Assembly (NCBI RefSeq): GCF_901709675.1
Contig: NC_051087.1
Coordinates: 4,545,001-4,609,000 of the forward strand
Origin: Syngnathus acus
Lineage: Eukaryota > Chordata > Actinopteri > Syngnathiformes > Syngnathidae
Direction of reading: 5' to 3'
DNA: 64,000 nucleotides
The notes under the pieces were generated by a model. It was not told the DNA's origin. It saw nothing but the letters and a program-made list of their open reading frames with translations, and ran no database searches. Numbering within the stretch: position 1 is the stretch's first letter; every line of letters starts with the position of its first letter. The position numbers and the translations under genes were made by a program. Shown one piece after another: positions 32,619 through 44,653 of this stretch.

Positions 32619-34676
32619 ACACCGGGCCGTTACTCACCTCGCTAAACCGCCGACTCATGATTTTTCGCGAAGAGGCCGGTCCCTGGCGCCAACGTTCGAC
32701 TGCCATGTTAGGTCAAGATGCCAACCGACTTGAGTCGCGCCTTGTTTTGTAAACAGACACAGCGGCGTGAAGACATTACAACGATGACATTTTGTAGGAT
32801 TGCCTCGCTCTACAAACTGGTGTTTTGAAACTGAGCACTGGACGCATTCCCTTGCTGATCATTTAGTAAAAAAACAATCAGCAATTGGACCACACCAGAC
32901 CATCCAACACGACGGTACCACTACCCACAGTATAGCCCTCAATCACAAAAATGTGATCCTACGTATCATTTTGAAATCCGCCTTATCCGAGCAGTAACGG
33001 GCAATCGCCTTTTGATTTTTTTTTAACACCCTACCATGCAAATCAGCAGCTGTGTAGATTTTACACAGCAAGTCAGACATTTATAGTTGTTACGTCAGTG
33101 CCCGATTGGCTGACGCAAGATCTGGACATTCACGTTGGTTCAGAGGCGTAGCCAGGAATTTTTCCAGTAGGGGCGCACGCCCACAGGAAAAAAAATCGAA
33201 CATCACCCACGCTGTTCGCTGATCGCTAAAACAACATCCGGGTCCGGGAGGCAAACGGTGAATGGATAACATCGCGCACATAGAATAGCGCAAGCACATT
33301 CGCGCAAGACCGAAAGAAAAAAACGGCATGAAAATGAAGAATCGAAAAAGCTCGATTTTTTTCAACCGGGGCGCAGGGAGTCCTAACCGGGGCGCCGCCC
33401 CGGCTCGCCCTGGCTTGGCTACGCCTCTGCGTTGGTTGACCATTTCATCGCATTCGGCTATAAAACTAGCTTGAAGCAGATCTCACTGGTACGGGCAGCT
33501 CCCTTAAAACATATTCATGTGTTCCTGAATAAGATAGACAGGTATCTATGTAAGGAAAAGAAGACGATTCGCAACAGACGAGCAAGAAGCTATGCTAAAC
33601 CGCTAACACAAATCATGGACATAAGTAACTTTTTGCTGGTGAGGCAAAAACGTGCCCGGACTAAAGAAAGACAAAAGGCACACAGAAGAGTGAAAACCGA
33701 AAATAAGTTTACAAGAGGATGGGGCGTCTCTAAAGTATATATGTAGTACTGTGTATTAAATATTTGTGATTTCAGCAATGTTATTTATTTGCTTGGACAG
33801 CAGAGTGCTGGGTTTTGCTTTAGACTTTTCAATTTTACATTATATTTTATTTCACATTTTATCGTTTTAGCTTTGTTGAAAGACCATGCAGAAGACCTTT
33901 TTAGACACTTCCGTTAGAACAGTTTAACACGAGCATTACCACTAAGGTCGATCCTTTGGTCATATTGCCCAGCCTAAAATTCATTCTTGGTACTATTTTT
34001 AGTTTTTTTCCGCTTAAATCAATCAAGCCGTATTCCCACATTGTCCACGTTGTTGCTTCACAGCATTATGTCAATGCATCAAAAATAAGATACGATCATC
34101 TGTCAACATTTTATCACCTGAGACTATTCGAAGAAATGAGATGAAGAAAAGGTCACCCGAGCAATATAAAAAAAAAAAAAAAAAAGGCTTGGAGGGCTAT
34201 CTGCATTAAGCACAACCTGAGGAGAACCATAATAATGGCATACATGAAATTAATAAAAACAGCAACTTACTTTTTTTTTACTGTCTGCAACAAGATGGTG
34301 CCACAACACTACTTTTATACTGCTTTGTCCTGTCTCATTTAAGCGTCTCATTTTCTAATCCCAAGTTGGCATCAAAGCTTTACTCTGCTACCAGGACTTT
34401 GACGCCATCTTCAGAAAGCACAGAAACAGCAAACTGACAGGTTTTGCAACAAATAACAGGATTGCAACACAGTTAAAAAGGTCGGACTGAATCAACAATC
34501 TTCTATTGTACTGTGAAAGTGCCCCAATAATTGATTGCATATACTGAATGTTAAGCCAAACTATAATAAATTAGTAACAGATTGTAAATATTTTTTTCTA
34601 CTTCTTTGCATGCTCTGTTGTGGAAATGAACCAATATCTTGCTGCCATGATTTCTCGTGAGTTGTGTCAAAATAAA
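32619..34676 (+). other. 3'UTR of the zinc-finger gene
   Basis: About 2 kb without a supported gene, ending at AATAAA 34671-34676, just before the GC box and X-box of the cfap52 promoter. An earlier AATAAA near 34253 may also be used. It hosts the hAT-type element at 33141-33429 and an A-run near 34170-34186. Confidence 0.45.
33133..33437. mobile_element. non-autonomous hAT-type element (MITE) with 8-bp target duplication
   Basis: A 289-bp element (33141-33429) with terminal inverted repeats: CAGAGGCGTAGCCA at the left end and its reverse complement TGGCTACGCCTCTG at the right end (14 of 14 match). It is flanked on both sides by the identical octamer CGTTGGTT (33133-33140 and 33430-33437). 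An 8-bp duplication with CAG...CTG ends is the hAT superfamily signature. No transposase frame is present, so movement would have depended on a related autonomous copy. It lies in the probable 3'UTR of the zinc-finger gene. Confidence 0.88.
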
Positions 34677-34898
34677 AACTTTTTGTCTTCCTGCTACCAC
34701 GCTCATCGTTATGACGTCACAGCAAAGTGTTTACCCGTTTGGATAATACGTGACACAATAGAAATAAGAATAAAATAAAAGCTACTTAACTGATTTGAAG
34801 CCATTTTCCTCACCCCCAAAAAATGCAGCTTTTGCTATTTGAAAATTGTAATAGACTGCCCTAATAAAAAAAATAAAAAAACATGAATGGGGACGTAA

Positions 34899-34934
34899 GG
34901 GGCGGGGCTAGCGGGTCGCCCGTTGCTAGGCGAC
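34899..34934 (+). promoter_or_regulatory. cfap52: cfap52 promoter: GC box and RFX X-box
   Basis: GGGGCGGGGC (34899-34908) is an Sp1-type GC box. GTTGCTAGGCGAC (34922-34934) fits an RFX X-box, two inverted half sites GTTGCT and GGCGAC with a 1-nt spacer. RFX factors drive many ciliary genes, and the next gene encodes an axonemal protein. A probable 5' non-coding exon follows, ending at the donor after 35065 (AAACG before GTAAGT). Confidence 0.6.
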
Positions 34935-35474
34935 GTATGTTTGTTATAGTGGACAGTGGTCAACGTTAGCGACCTTTTTGTTCGAGATTTGCGAGGATGT
35001 AAAATCAAGCGTTTTCAATTTTGTCGTTCTTTTTTTAAGAGTACACACTTTTGCTAAGTCAAACGGTAAGTTTTGCAACAAGTTAACGTTTCAGTCGGTT
35101 GTTTCAAATTGTAGGGCTATACTAACCCGCAATATTTGCGCATACAAGATCGAAATGGATTTTATATTGCGGCCAACGACGTTTCAACATTATTACACAT
35201 TTTGCATCATCAATTAGCGGTGTCTGTATAAATATAAATTTCAATGACGTCGGTTGTATCGGCTCTTTATTTTTAGTGACGTCACACTGAGCGAGTTTAC
35301 GCATAAAAAATAATTTACAAAACGACAATGGACTGAAGACGGTATCCACTTGGGGAAAGAATATTTTGTTTAGTCAAGACGTTTTATTTTTATAAAAGTT
35401 TATTATACTCTACAGCTGTGCATAATTTTATATGCAATTTTGTAAACTCATTGTACTGTTTACTTTTTAGCAAG

Positions 35475-38400
35475 ATGGATCTGGAACCAAAAAACTTTCC
35501 TCAACTTGAACTGGCAGCGGTTTCCGGCTTCAACGGTAAGTAATATAAACAATTAAAAAAATATTTCTAAATTATATGCCACGAATGAGGGTTCTCAAGC
35601 AGATACTCAGGTAAATACATAGCATATAGCTAAAAGAATAATGACAAGAAACGGTACCTAAAACAAGGTGATAAAAATCCTTAGTTTGCTTATACCACAA
35701 TTCTTCCCTCTAAGTTATTTGAATTGCATCATTCAGTATTTAATATTTGCGATTTTAGGACAAGTGCATTTCGGCATGAGGCTTCATCCCGATAAAGAGT
35801 ATCTCATCTATCCTCTGGGATGCACCGTCGTACTGACACACATTAAAGATGACAAGAGACACTTCCTCCATGGTCACACCAGTGACGTATCCTGCGTCTC
35901 CATGTCCAAAAGTGGAGTCTACATAGCTTCTGGACAAATCAATTACAATGACTTTGAGGTAACCTTCAGTGTCAAATGTTTCCATCCCTCAGCACTACCT
36001 TGTCATCAGTGGATTGAAAAAAAAAAACTACACATTCCTGTTCAGATTTAATTTTTCTTATGATATAAATGAAATGTCCCATTATTGTGGCTAAAAAAAA
36101 AAGTGGGAAATGAAATTTGTGGCAAAATTTTATTGCACAACTCTCACAAGGATTTGTAGAAATCTTTCACTGTATTTTCTTCAGAATTTTTTTTGATTTC
36201 CTTATTTATTCATTCGCTATTTTCCTAGGCCGATATAATCGTCTGGGACTACGCCAAGCGAAGCTTGTACACTCGCTTTGTGATCCATGAATCCAAGGTG
36301 GAGGCGTTGGCTTTCTCTCCTAATGACAAGTATCTGGTGTCCCTCGGAGGCCAAGACGATGGAAGGCAAATTTCATGTTTTTTTCAAATTTCTAAGGACC
36401 AACAATTTGAGTTTGAATAAGTACTGCAAAATAAAAAAAATAATGTTTGTGCAGCTAAGTTTTGGGAAGATTTTGAAGCCCACCACAGGATATTACATCC
36501 TGACAGTTTTTTTTTTCACAGAATACTTTTATGGAACATCGCGACCAAGCAGGCCATTAGTTCGGCTCCAGCGGTTCCTTTGAGTTTATGTCACCGCCTC
36601 GTCATCAAGTACTCCAACACCAATGACAACATTTTTGTCTCTGCTGGCAGGTGAGTAAACCATTTTTTCTTAAATGTTCACAACTTGTCTGTATAATAAA
36701 ATCTAAAATATTTTGAATTTATCAATGCACCAATGAAGCGCTTCATTATTTGCAGGAAAGTGCCACTTTATTCTGGATACTGTAGCTGTTTGGCACCTCA
36801 ACTGAATATTAGTAATAAAAAAATAAACTGTCATTTGCAGGGCAACCTTGCAGGTTTGGGAGCTGGATAAAGACAACAAGATTAAACCTACGGACTGTGA
36901 ACTGCGTAAGCTGAAGAGGACAGTGAAGTGCATTGAGGTATGTGACCACATTTAAGAGGACAAAATTGAGACAAAAAAAAAACCTGGCTTACTGCCTGTA
37001 ACGACATTATCCTGAAAAACTAACTAAATATGCTACTGGCGAATACGAGTTAGCCCCTAGCCAACATTAGCATGCCTGTGTTAAAAATGGCCGACTCATG
37101 ATGGTTCACTGTGAAGAATTAAAACTGGCCAGGCTATATCTGGGTCAAAGTCTGCTGAGATGTCTGGAATTCATAATGAGCGCTCACGCTGACATTTCTC
37201 CCCCCCCCCGCACAGTTTGCACCCGACGATGAGTTTTTTTTTTGTGGTACTTCCAGTGGAGACATCTTGAAAATTAACACCAAGACAAAGTATCTGAGTG
37301 ACTATGGTCCCATTAAAACTAAACACAGCCTGGTGAGTATCCCGACAATATGTCTAATTGGTGGAATTTCTTTTTGGATGTTATTTTTCATGTTTCCATC
37401 GCTCACATACACAGGGAGCCAATGTCCTAAAGGCGTTAAGTACGGGTGAACTACTTGTCGGTTCTGGATTTGGCACCTTGACACTTTGCTCCACGACCAC
37501 CTTGAAAGCTCTCAGGTGAATGAGTGTCCACGCTATCATTTGATAAGCGGTATACTGGAATTTTATTGACAGGAAAATAAAAATGACGCAAAATTCACTG
37601 ACTCCTCCCCACATTATATTAGACATGTGCAGATGAACAATGGAGTGACCTCCATCGCTCTCAAAGATGACGGCCAAGAGTTTTTTGTCGGCACAGACGC
37701 GTCCGAGATCTACTGCCTCCATCTGCAGGATTTCAAAGCCGAGCTCGTGTCCACTAATCACCACGGCGGCGTCAAGGATGTCTCAATTGCTTTGTGAGTA
37801 GCAGGGGGGGTCATAAATAAAAAGCAATGAGCTCTCATTTATTTGGCATCCATTCAGATTTGCAATAGGAAGAATGGACTTTAATTGAATTAACTGTTAG
37901 ACTGCGAATGAAAGTTTCTTCCTTATCAAATTACAGAAAGTACAAGCGCAATTTGTGTGAATGAAAAAAAGGTTTTCAAAATTATTTTGTATGGAGTTCA
38001 GTACCCACTAACTCCACTAGAGGGCAGTCCAAGTGCACTTTCTTTTCTTATTTAATGATGCAATGAAATGTAGTAGCACCATATTAATATATATGCGGGA
38101 ATAGTATACATAATTATATAATGTGATATGATGTGAAAGAAAATAATATCATATAACAGAACTGTACAATTGATAAATGTATACTGGTAACAACAATTGG
38201 AATTATAATCGCAAAAAGAGTTGACTTTAATGACTAATTAAGTTTAGTGATATAATGATTTTTTTTAATTATAAATATCGATTATTTATCATCATGCAAC
38301 CCTAATTTATATGCATCAGTTAAAATGATCAATTATTTTATATATATTATATATATATATATTATATATATATATGTAATTTTTATTATAATTATTATAC

Positions 38401-41400
38401 TTCAGCCTTTACCTCTGTTTGACTGTAGGTTTATTATAGCGATTTCCATAAATATAGAATGCAATACATAAATGAATACCCAATTATAGATGTTCATCTC
38501 TGCATTATTTTGCTTTTTGTCAGTGGCTCCTCTGAGTTATTTGTCACCGCCTCAGAGGAGGACATCAGGGTGTGGCACATAGACAAGTCCAAAGCACTGC
38601 TGAGAATCCCACAACCTTGCCTTAGCTGTAACACTGTGCACCTGATGATTGACGGACACAGCATCATCACTGGTAGGACTCAAAACGAGTGTGAATGTGA
38701 CATTGAATGAATAGTTATTATTCAAGTTAAGGCACGTATTATTTTTTTTCTTCGCAGGATGGAACGACGGGAAGATCCGCATATTCGCCCCGCAGAGTGG
38801 CCGCCTCATGCTCGTCATTCACAACGCGCACCGAAACGGCGTGTCAGCCATCAAGGGGTCCAGGGACTGCAAAAATATTGTCAGCGGGGGGCAGGATGGA
38901 ACGGTCAGTCTTGCGTGAAGATGGTACGACCGAGATTAGCAGTAGAAAAATTTCACACATAACACAGGATTCTGACCAAAAATGGGAGAACCTATAATTT
39001 ACTCAAGACAAACAATTTAATTATCACACACCATAATCGACGTGTTGACCCAAGATTTACCTCAAGTGATGTAATACCCGTGTTTCCCGAATCCACTCTA
39101 GGTTTGCGTTTGGGAGCTGCTGAAGCACGGCCAACGACGGCTTGCCTTCTTGACGGAGCACAAAGCCACTGTCAGGTGTGTCCAGATCAGGAGCGATGAC
39201 AAGGAATCTGTCACAGCTAGCATGGATGGAACCTGCATCATCTGGGACATTGTGTGAGTCGCCTCACAACCAAACATCACTGGGGAACGCACATGAATAT
39301 TTTTTCTAGTTTGCGTGAAAAACAACTACTGCAGTTGAATAAGCTTAGGTGTGACTGCTGCTGTGTATACTATTATACTGCCCCCTGGTGAGTATGATGA
39401 TCACACCAAAGTTGTAGCACTGTCCATTGAAATGAAGCTTAAAATGTTGCAAAAATTGTTTACATACTATTTATTTACTACGTCGTGTCTTATAAAGTGC
39501 AATATAGCGTGGTATTTTTCTTCTCTGCAAAAAGTTGAGAAATTAGTTACTATTTATTGCTGTAACTAAATATCTGTTTTTAATTCTAAAGTAAAAAAAG
39601 TTATAGATAAGATAGCAGGTAAATAGTCTGCATACATTTTTTTCAATCTACAAAACCAACAAATGTTCTTTTGAATCTTTGTGTAGGAAATTTGTGCGGA
39701 TTCGCAAGATAATTACCAAAAATTCCTCATTCAAGACCGTGTGCTACCATCCTGAAGAGCACCAGATTGTCACCAGCGGCACCGACAGAAGGGTTGGTTA
39801 TTTTCCTCTCCCTCTCAATGTTTAGCGGTGGACTGCTTCATTTTGTCATTTTCCAATTTTCAGCCACAACATGTCACCTTAAGACAGAAATAAATCCGGC
39901 TTGGTTTGATAAAGTCACCGGATAATCTAAATGTCCTGTGATTGCATCATGATATTTTCCACTCGCTGAGCCGAGCAGAAGTAAGAAGCCTGGTGCTGTG
40001 CCACGATTAGCGTGGCCTCCCACGGTGACCACTTGCACAACACACACACACAAAACCACAGATTAGTTTGCGAAGCCCGTTGTGTATTCTGGGTTCGTCG
40101 TAATTAGGCCAACTTCGTCCTTGTTTGCTTAATATGTGTGTGTACTTCATCCTCACGTTAACCATGACCACACACTCCTCTCATCAGACCTGTCGAGAGA
40201 AATAGAAGTAACAGAAATATAGAGTTTAAAATAGACAAAAGTAAAAATTGATTTTGACTATGATATGTCACTTGACTTCCCCTTTGACCAATCACATTCA
40301 ATCTCACGTTGAATGTTTTATATTTCTTGTTGAGGGCTAGCGCATCAATTACTATCCCTCATTTATCGACTGTAAAAATAAACTCATCAGAAAAAAAAAG
40401 ATTCCAGATCAATCAATTGAAACACAGTGACAAAATATTTCTTACTTCCCACCCCTGCCGAAAGGTGAGGATAACTTGCGCTGATTAGTAAGACTGTGAG
40501 GAAAGATGCATGCAGGGCAGCGCTCTTGCCTTCCTGCATGCGGATGTGCCGACGCTAGCCTAGCGCCAGCCAAATCCACCATCTGCTCATCCCAAGACAC
40601 AGGCACTTTGTCTGTGGCCCGCTGAGGTCAACTCTCTAGAAATCTACCAAAGAGGTGTGAGATCTGTCTCGTTGATTATTATTATTAGAATTGAGCCCAG
40701 ATGTTTCTCCGCCACGCAGGAAAGTTTGGAAACGAGTTAAACGCAGAATCTCAGAACCGCTAACCACTCCGATCCTGGTCATGAATAATTTGGATGGAGT
40801 TGACTAGAGGTTGATAGAAGTTAAAAAGAGGTTCTGCACCGTTGTGAGAGTGAACAGTCGTACGCAGACATTTAATTCATCAATCGATTGATCAGATTGA
40901 TCAGTCCCTGAGTGTAGTCTGGTCGTGGTCAGAAATGTATTACCACCTTTAAATATGCTCATATGCGTGGGTCGGCTTTGGACTGAGGCCCGGTTTTCCC
41001 CCTGAGAACACAGATGGACCAAGGAAAGTCACACAGGCAGCATCGCTAATAAGATGCTCAAATGAGACGAGGGAGGGAGAGGTCGTGACTGGAAAGAGCC
41101 GAGAGTCTGAGGGAAAACAAAAGACAACATGTTTGGGGTGCACTGATCTGTTTTTAAATCGATTATCCTATCAATTATCGTATCGGAGAATCAAGTAATC
41201 AGAGGGATTTTGTCAATATATTTGTCATGTTTATGCTTTGTGGGTGCTGGAATGATCCAAGACTAGACTAACATCTGTTTCTTTAAATTATATAATCAGC
41301 TTTGCCCCAAATACCAAAAAGGATGCATCAATGTGCACCACCTGAATGTTTTTTTTGTCACCTGTGCTAAAAATAACCACAAACAACAATCGTGTTTTTG

Positions 41401-42859
41401 TCAGACTTTTTGTCGTACAGCTGCAAAGCCTTAGGGACGATTAACTTTGGCTTCCGTTTAGTGAGTATAATTGGAGATTTAATTTTTTATTCAGGCTGAC
41501 ACATGATAGAAGATGACACTATAGTCACTTTTTTTTGTAGAAAATTTGACAAAATTATTGATAATGTAACAATAATAGGACAACAGCGCTAATTAGGGTC
41601 TTACATGAAACAAATAGCCGTATGTATCTGCAGTTAAATAAACAATTGCTCCCCCTCTTTCCTTAAATTATTTACATTTAATGCAGAGTAGTGTCCAAAC
41701 CCTTTGAAATAAAAATCATTCAAAGGCAATGCAGATGCTAATGTGTGTTATCTGTTATCGGAAAAGCAATCGGAATTTTAAAACGAGACTAAGATAGAAC
41801 AGTCTAAAAGAACAAATACGTGTTTTTTTTTTGTTTTTTTGCCGCTGTCAAATAAATAACTGCCAACTTACCTGTTCAGATTGTCTACTGGGACGTGCAC
41901 GACGGGACAGCAATCAGAGAGCTTCAGGACAGGGAGACGTCGGCCATCAACTGCATGCACGTTTCTCATGACGGCAGATACTTTGTGACAGGTAATGGTC
42001 CATTAGGCAGCTGCTTCGCTCCACTTTGAGCCGCAACGATTGAAAATGTAGACAGTAATTGTGTTGAGTGTTTTTTTTCCTCCCCCCTAATTCAGTTTTG
42101 AGGGTGACAACAACGCAGCTTTTTGGCTATTCACAAATTGCATGGCTGTCACAATCTAATATTTTAAAAATGGATTATTCCATCATGGCATAGAATTTTT
42201 GTTGCGTTAAAGTGTGTTAAAATTGCCAATTGTTTTGGTAAAATTTTGTGATTAAAACCAACTAGATAACATCACACAGGAAGGATGGATGGTCATTGTT
42301 TTCCCAAAGTAAAAGCAAATGTTTGCAATCTTATAAGAGCCTGAAGTCAGAAGATTTGGACAATATTTTGTTAAACAATAGTTCTAAATGACAACTTGAT
42401 GATTCAACTGAGGCCCTGAATTCAATAATCGATTTGTTGTTGATTAATCGTTTAATTCTCAACACTACTGATTGTACTGTGACTTAAAAAATGGCCGCCA
42501 ATGGCGATACAGTCGAACTAAAACAGAAGCATAAGCCACAAACAACCCAGGTTGTTCATCAAATATTTTTAATTTAGTTCCCAAAACATCCAAGTTGAAG
42601 AGTAGCCATGTCAAAAATGGAGATGTTATCTTTTGTTCAAACAAAATGAATATTTGATGGATTTTATCCGGTAGGTGGTGTTGACAAGCTGGTGAGGGTG
42701 TGGGACTACATGGACGGTACGGTCACCCACGTCGGAAAAGCTCACGGAGGAACAATCAACAGCGTGGAGGTCTGCTGTAACAACAGTACCCTTATCAGCA
42801 CCAGCGCGGACGGAGCCGTCATGCGCTGGAAATTTCCTCATCCACTCTTGAGTGACTGA
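35475..42859 (+). CDS. cfap52: cilia- and flagella-associated protein 52 (WDR16), complete
   Basis: WD40 protein of motile cilia, a microtubule inner protein of axonemal doublets (family knowledge). Coding exons: 35475-35535, 35759-35958, 36229-36365, 36522-36650, 36841-36937, 37216-37332, 37415-37515, 37623-37793, 38524-38672, 38758-38903, 39102-39253, 39687-39792, 41880-41991, 42675-42859. The phases join to 620 aa, the human length. The start is MDLEPKNFPQLELAAVSGFN and the end MRWKFPHPLLSD. WD-repeat signatures occur throughout: DIIVWDYAKR, TLQVWELDKD, DIRVWHIDKS, VCVWELLKHG, GTCIIWDIV, IVYWDVHDGT, LVRVWDYMDG; two seven-bladed propellers are expected. The third intron begins GC rather than GT. 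Exon 6 contains a T10 run (37234-37243). The upstream acceptor at 35470 indicates a separate 5' non-coding exon. Confidence 0.95.
38337..38397. repeat. (AT)n low-complexity tract
   Basis: Near-pure AT alternation in the intron between cfap52 exons 8 and 9. Confidence 0.85.
39793..41879 (+). other. cfap52 intron 12
   Basis: At 2.1 kb, this is the longest intron of the gene. No exon is recognised, and none is needed because the flanking exons join in phase (DRR then IVYWDV). Confidence 0.6.
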
Positions 42860-42957
42860 CCGTGTCGAGCTCAGACAAGTAACACTCAAATCACTTCCAT
42901 TGTTGTATAAGGGTCATTTTTATACAATTTGATCAGTAATAGAGAAGACAGTTATAA

Positions 42958-42968
42958 AATAAAATAAA
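42958..42968 (+). terminator. cfap52: candidate poly(A) signals of cfap52
   Basis: Two overlapping AATAAA hexamers (42958-42963 and 42963-42968) about 100 bp after the stop codon. Confidence 0.65.
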
Positions 42969-43801
42969 AGCCACTTTTTTTATGCCCCTTGGTTTTATAT
43001 GGCGATAAACATCTCCCATGCTGACACAGCAACACTCAAGTGAAGTCAAACATGTTTTTTTTATGTTCAATGCGACCCTTCCAGCATTAGTCTAAAGAAT
43101 ATTCTGATTAATATTGCGTCTGTGGAATATGGAGAAAAATCCATTGTTTTTTATCTCTCGAAGACGGTGGCCATTTTGCCATTTGCTGTCGACTGGTTGT
43201 TATGACATCACAGTTCCTAAGAGCTCAAGAGATTTTTCTAGTTTTGGTAGTGTGACGTTTGCAAACTGAGTGTTGAGCAAAGGACGTGTTTAAAAAAATT
43301 CCCTATTAAATCGACCAAACTTGAATTTAATACTTCGGCCTTTTATTGTGTACAGCCTTTGTGCGTTTTCCAACAATAGCAGAGTAAGAGCATTAGAGAA
43401 ATTACGAAAACGTCGGCTCTGACTATCTTTTGTAATAAATCAGCATATCTGGCCCACTAAATTGAATCTTGAGCGGCGGTGAGCTGTGAAATTAAGGCTC
43501 GGATGATTAGAATCGGAGTAGAACGAGGCAGATGCTGGCTCCCCGTCGACAAACCAGAAGTGCACAAAAAGCTCCATTTATGTATTTGCTGGAGTTTTTC
43601 AGCAGCGGCAGGCTTAATGTGAGCGAAGCTATTTATAGGCTCCGTTGTCGAGTATGTTTTCAACAAGGTGTTTCACACTGACAATTGCGCGGATGGAGAT
43701 TGTGCTTCTAAGTGGCCATCTGGGTTTAGACAGCACCGTCTGCGATGCACATCTGCTGGCCTGTTTAATATCACAACTTCAAAGTTTTTGGTTTTAATAT
43801 G

Positions 43802-43960
43802 CAGTGGATATAAAAAGTCTACACACCCATGGAAATGCCAGTTTTCTCGTGAATAGAAAAAAATAGACCAGAATTCTCTGTCCAAACTGTTTTTAAGTCC
43901 GTAAGCTAAGCTAATGTATGAAATTAACGAACAAAGATGAAAAATGAAGGATATTGTCAC
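43802..43960. mobile_element. fragment of a widespread fish repeat
   Basis: Begins CAGTGGATATAAAAAGTCTA and continues with an ACACACCC-type motif, which I recall as the terminus of a very common teleost interspersed repeat. The matching far end is not found, so it appears truncated or decayed. The right boundary is approximate. Confidence 0.5.
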
Positions 43961-44287
43961 TATTTTCTCTTCATTTTATTTATTTAAAAAAAAAATCACT
44001 TTTCACAGTTGTTTTTTAACCATTTTTATTTTCTTAATGTATTTTTTCAATTTAATTTTCATCTATTTTGCTAGCCTTCGTAAATCAATAACCATGTTCT
44101 GAACAGCAGCTCGTGATGCTCCTCAATTCACTTCCACATAGTTCCCTGACACCAACACGTTCACATTTAGGAGTCGGGCAAAGCTGTGGTTTGAGAAACA
44201 AAAAGGCAAATAGGTGAGTTTCTCAACGAATAACAACAGATGGATATAAAAAATGTTGGATTTTTAATGCAATTCCAATCGAGCGTG

Positions 44288-44297
44288 GTCACGTGAC
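44288..44297 (+). promoter_or_regulatory. usp43: palindromic E-box upstream of usp43
   Basis: GTCACGTGAC, a perfect 10-bp palindrome about 357 bp before the usp43 ATG. This is the USF/MiT-TFE (CLEAR-type) E-box consensus. Function is inferred from the motif only. Confidence 0.35.
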
Positions 44298-44653
44298 GAA
44301 TCACACGTTGGACAACAATGGCAGGTGTACCTAATGTAAAGGCCGACGCGTGTTTATTTTGTTTCCCGGGTGGGTTGTGGGGGGCGGGAATTGTTTTTAC
44401 TATCAGGGCGGGAGGCGTCACAAGTAGTCGTCAAGTGTGGCACGAAGAATGAGGCGGCCACTCGAAGCGACGAGCTAACCTCAGGTTTACCCGGTCCGGG
44501 TTCGGTGCCAGTCTGGCGGCGGTGATGTTTGAAGAAAGGCGGGAGGAGCTGGAGGAGGAGGAAGACTAGACTGTCCGGCAGACAGGTGCGCCTCTTCCTC
44601 CTCCTCCATACTACAGCGAGTGTGCCTCCTGTCAGGTGCAGGCAGCCGCAGCC

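Larger units (their letters stand above)
42970..44650. other. intergenic region cfap52-usp43, repeat-bearing
   Basis: Contains a fish interspersed-repeat end at 43802-43829, low-complexity A/T runs near 43985-44060, and GC-rich usp43 promoter/5'UTR sequence from about 44280. The segment near 43160-43240 (GGCCATTTTGCCATTTGCTG) also resembles a repeat I have seen in fish genomes. No gene supported. Confidence 0.5.
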
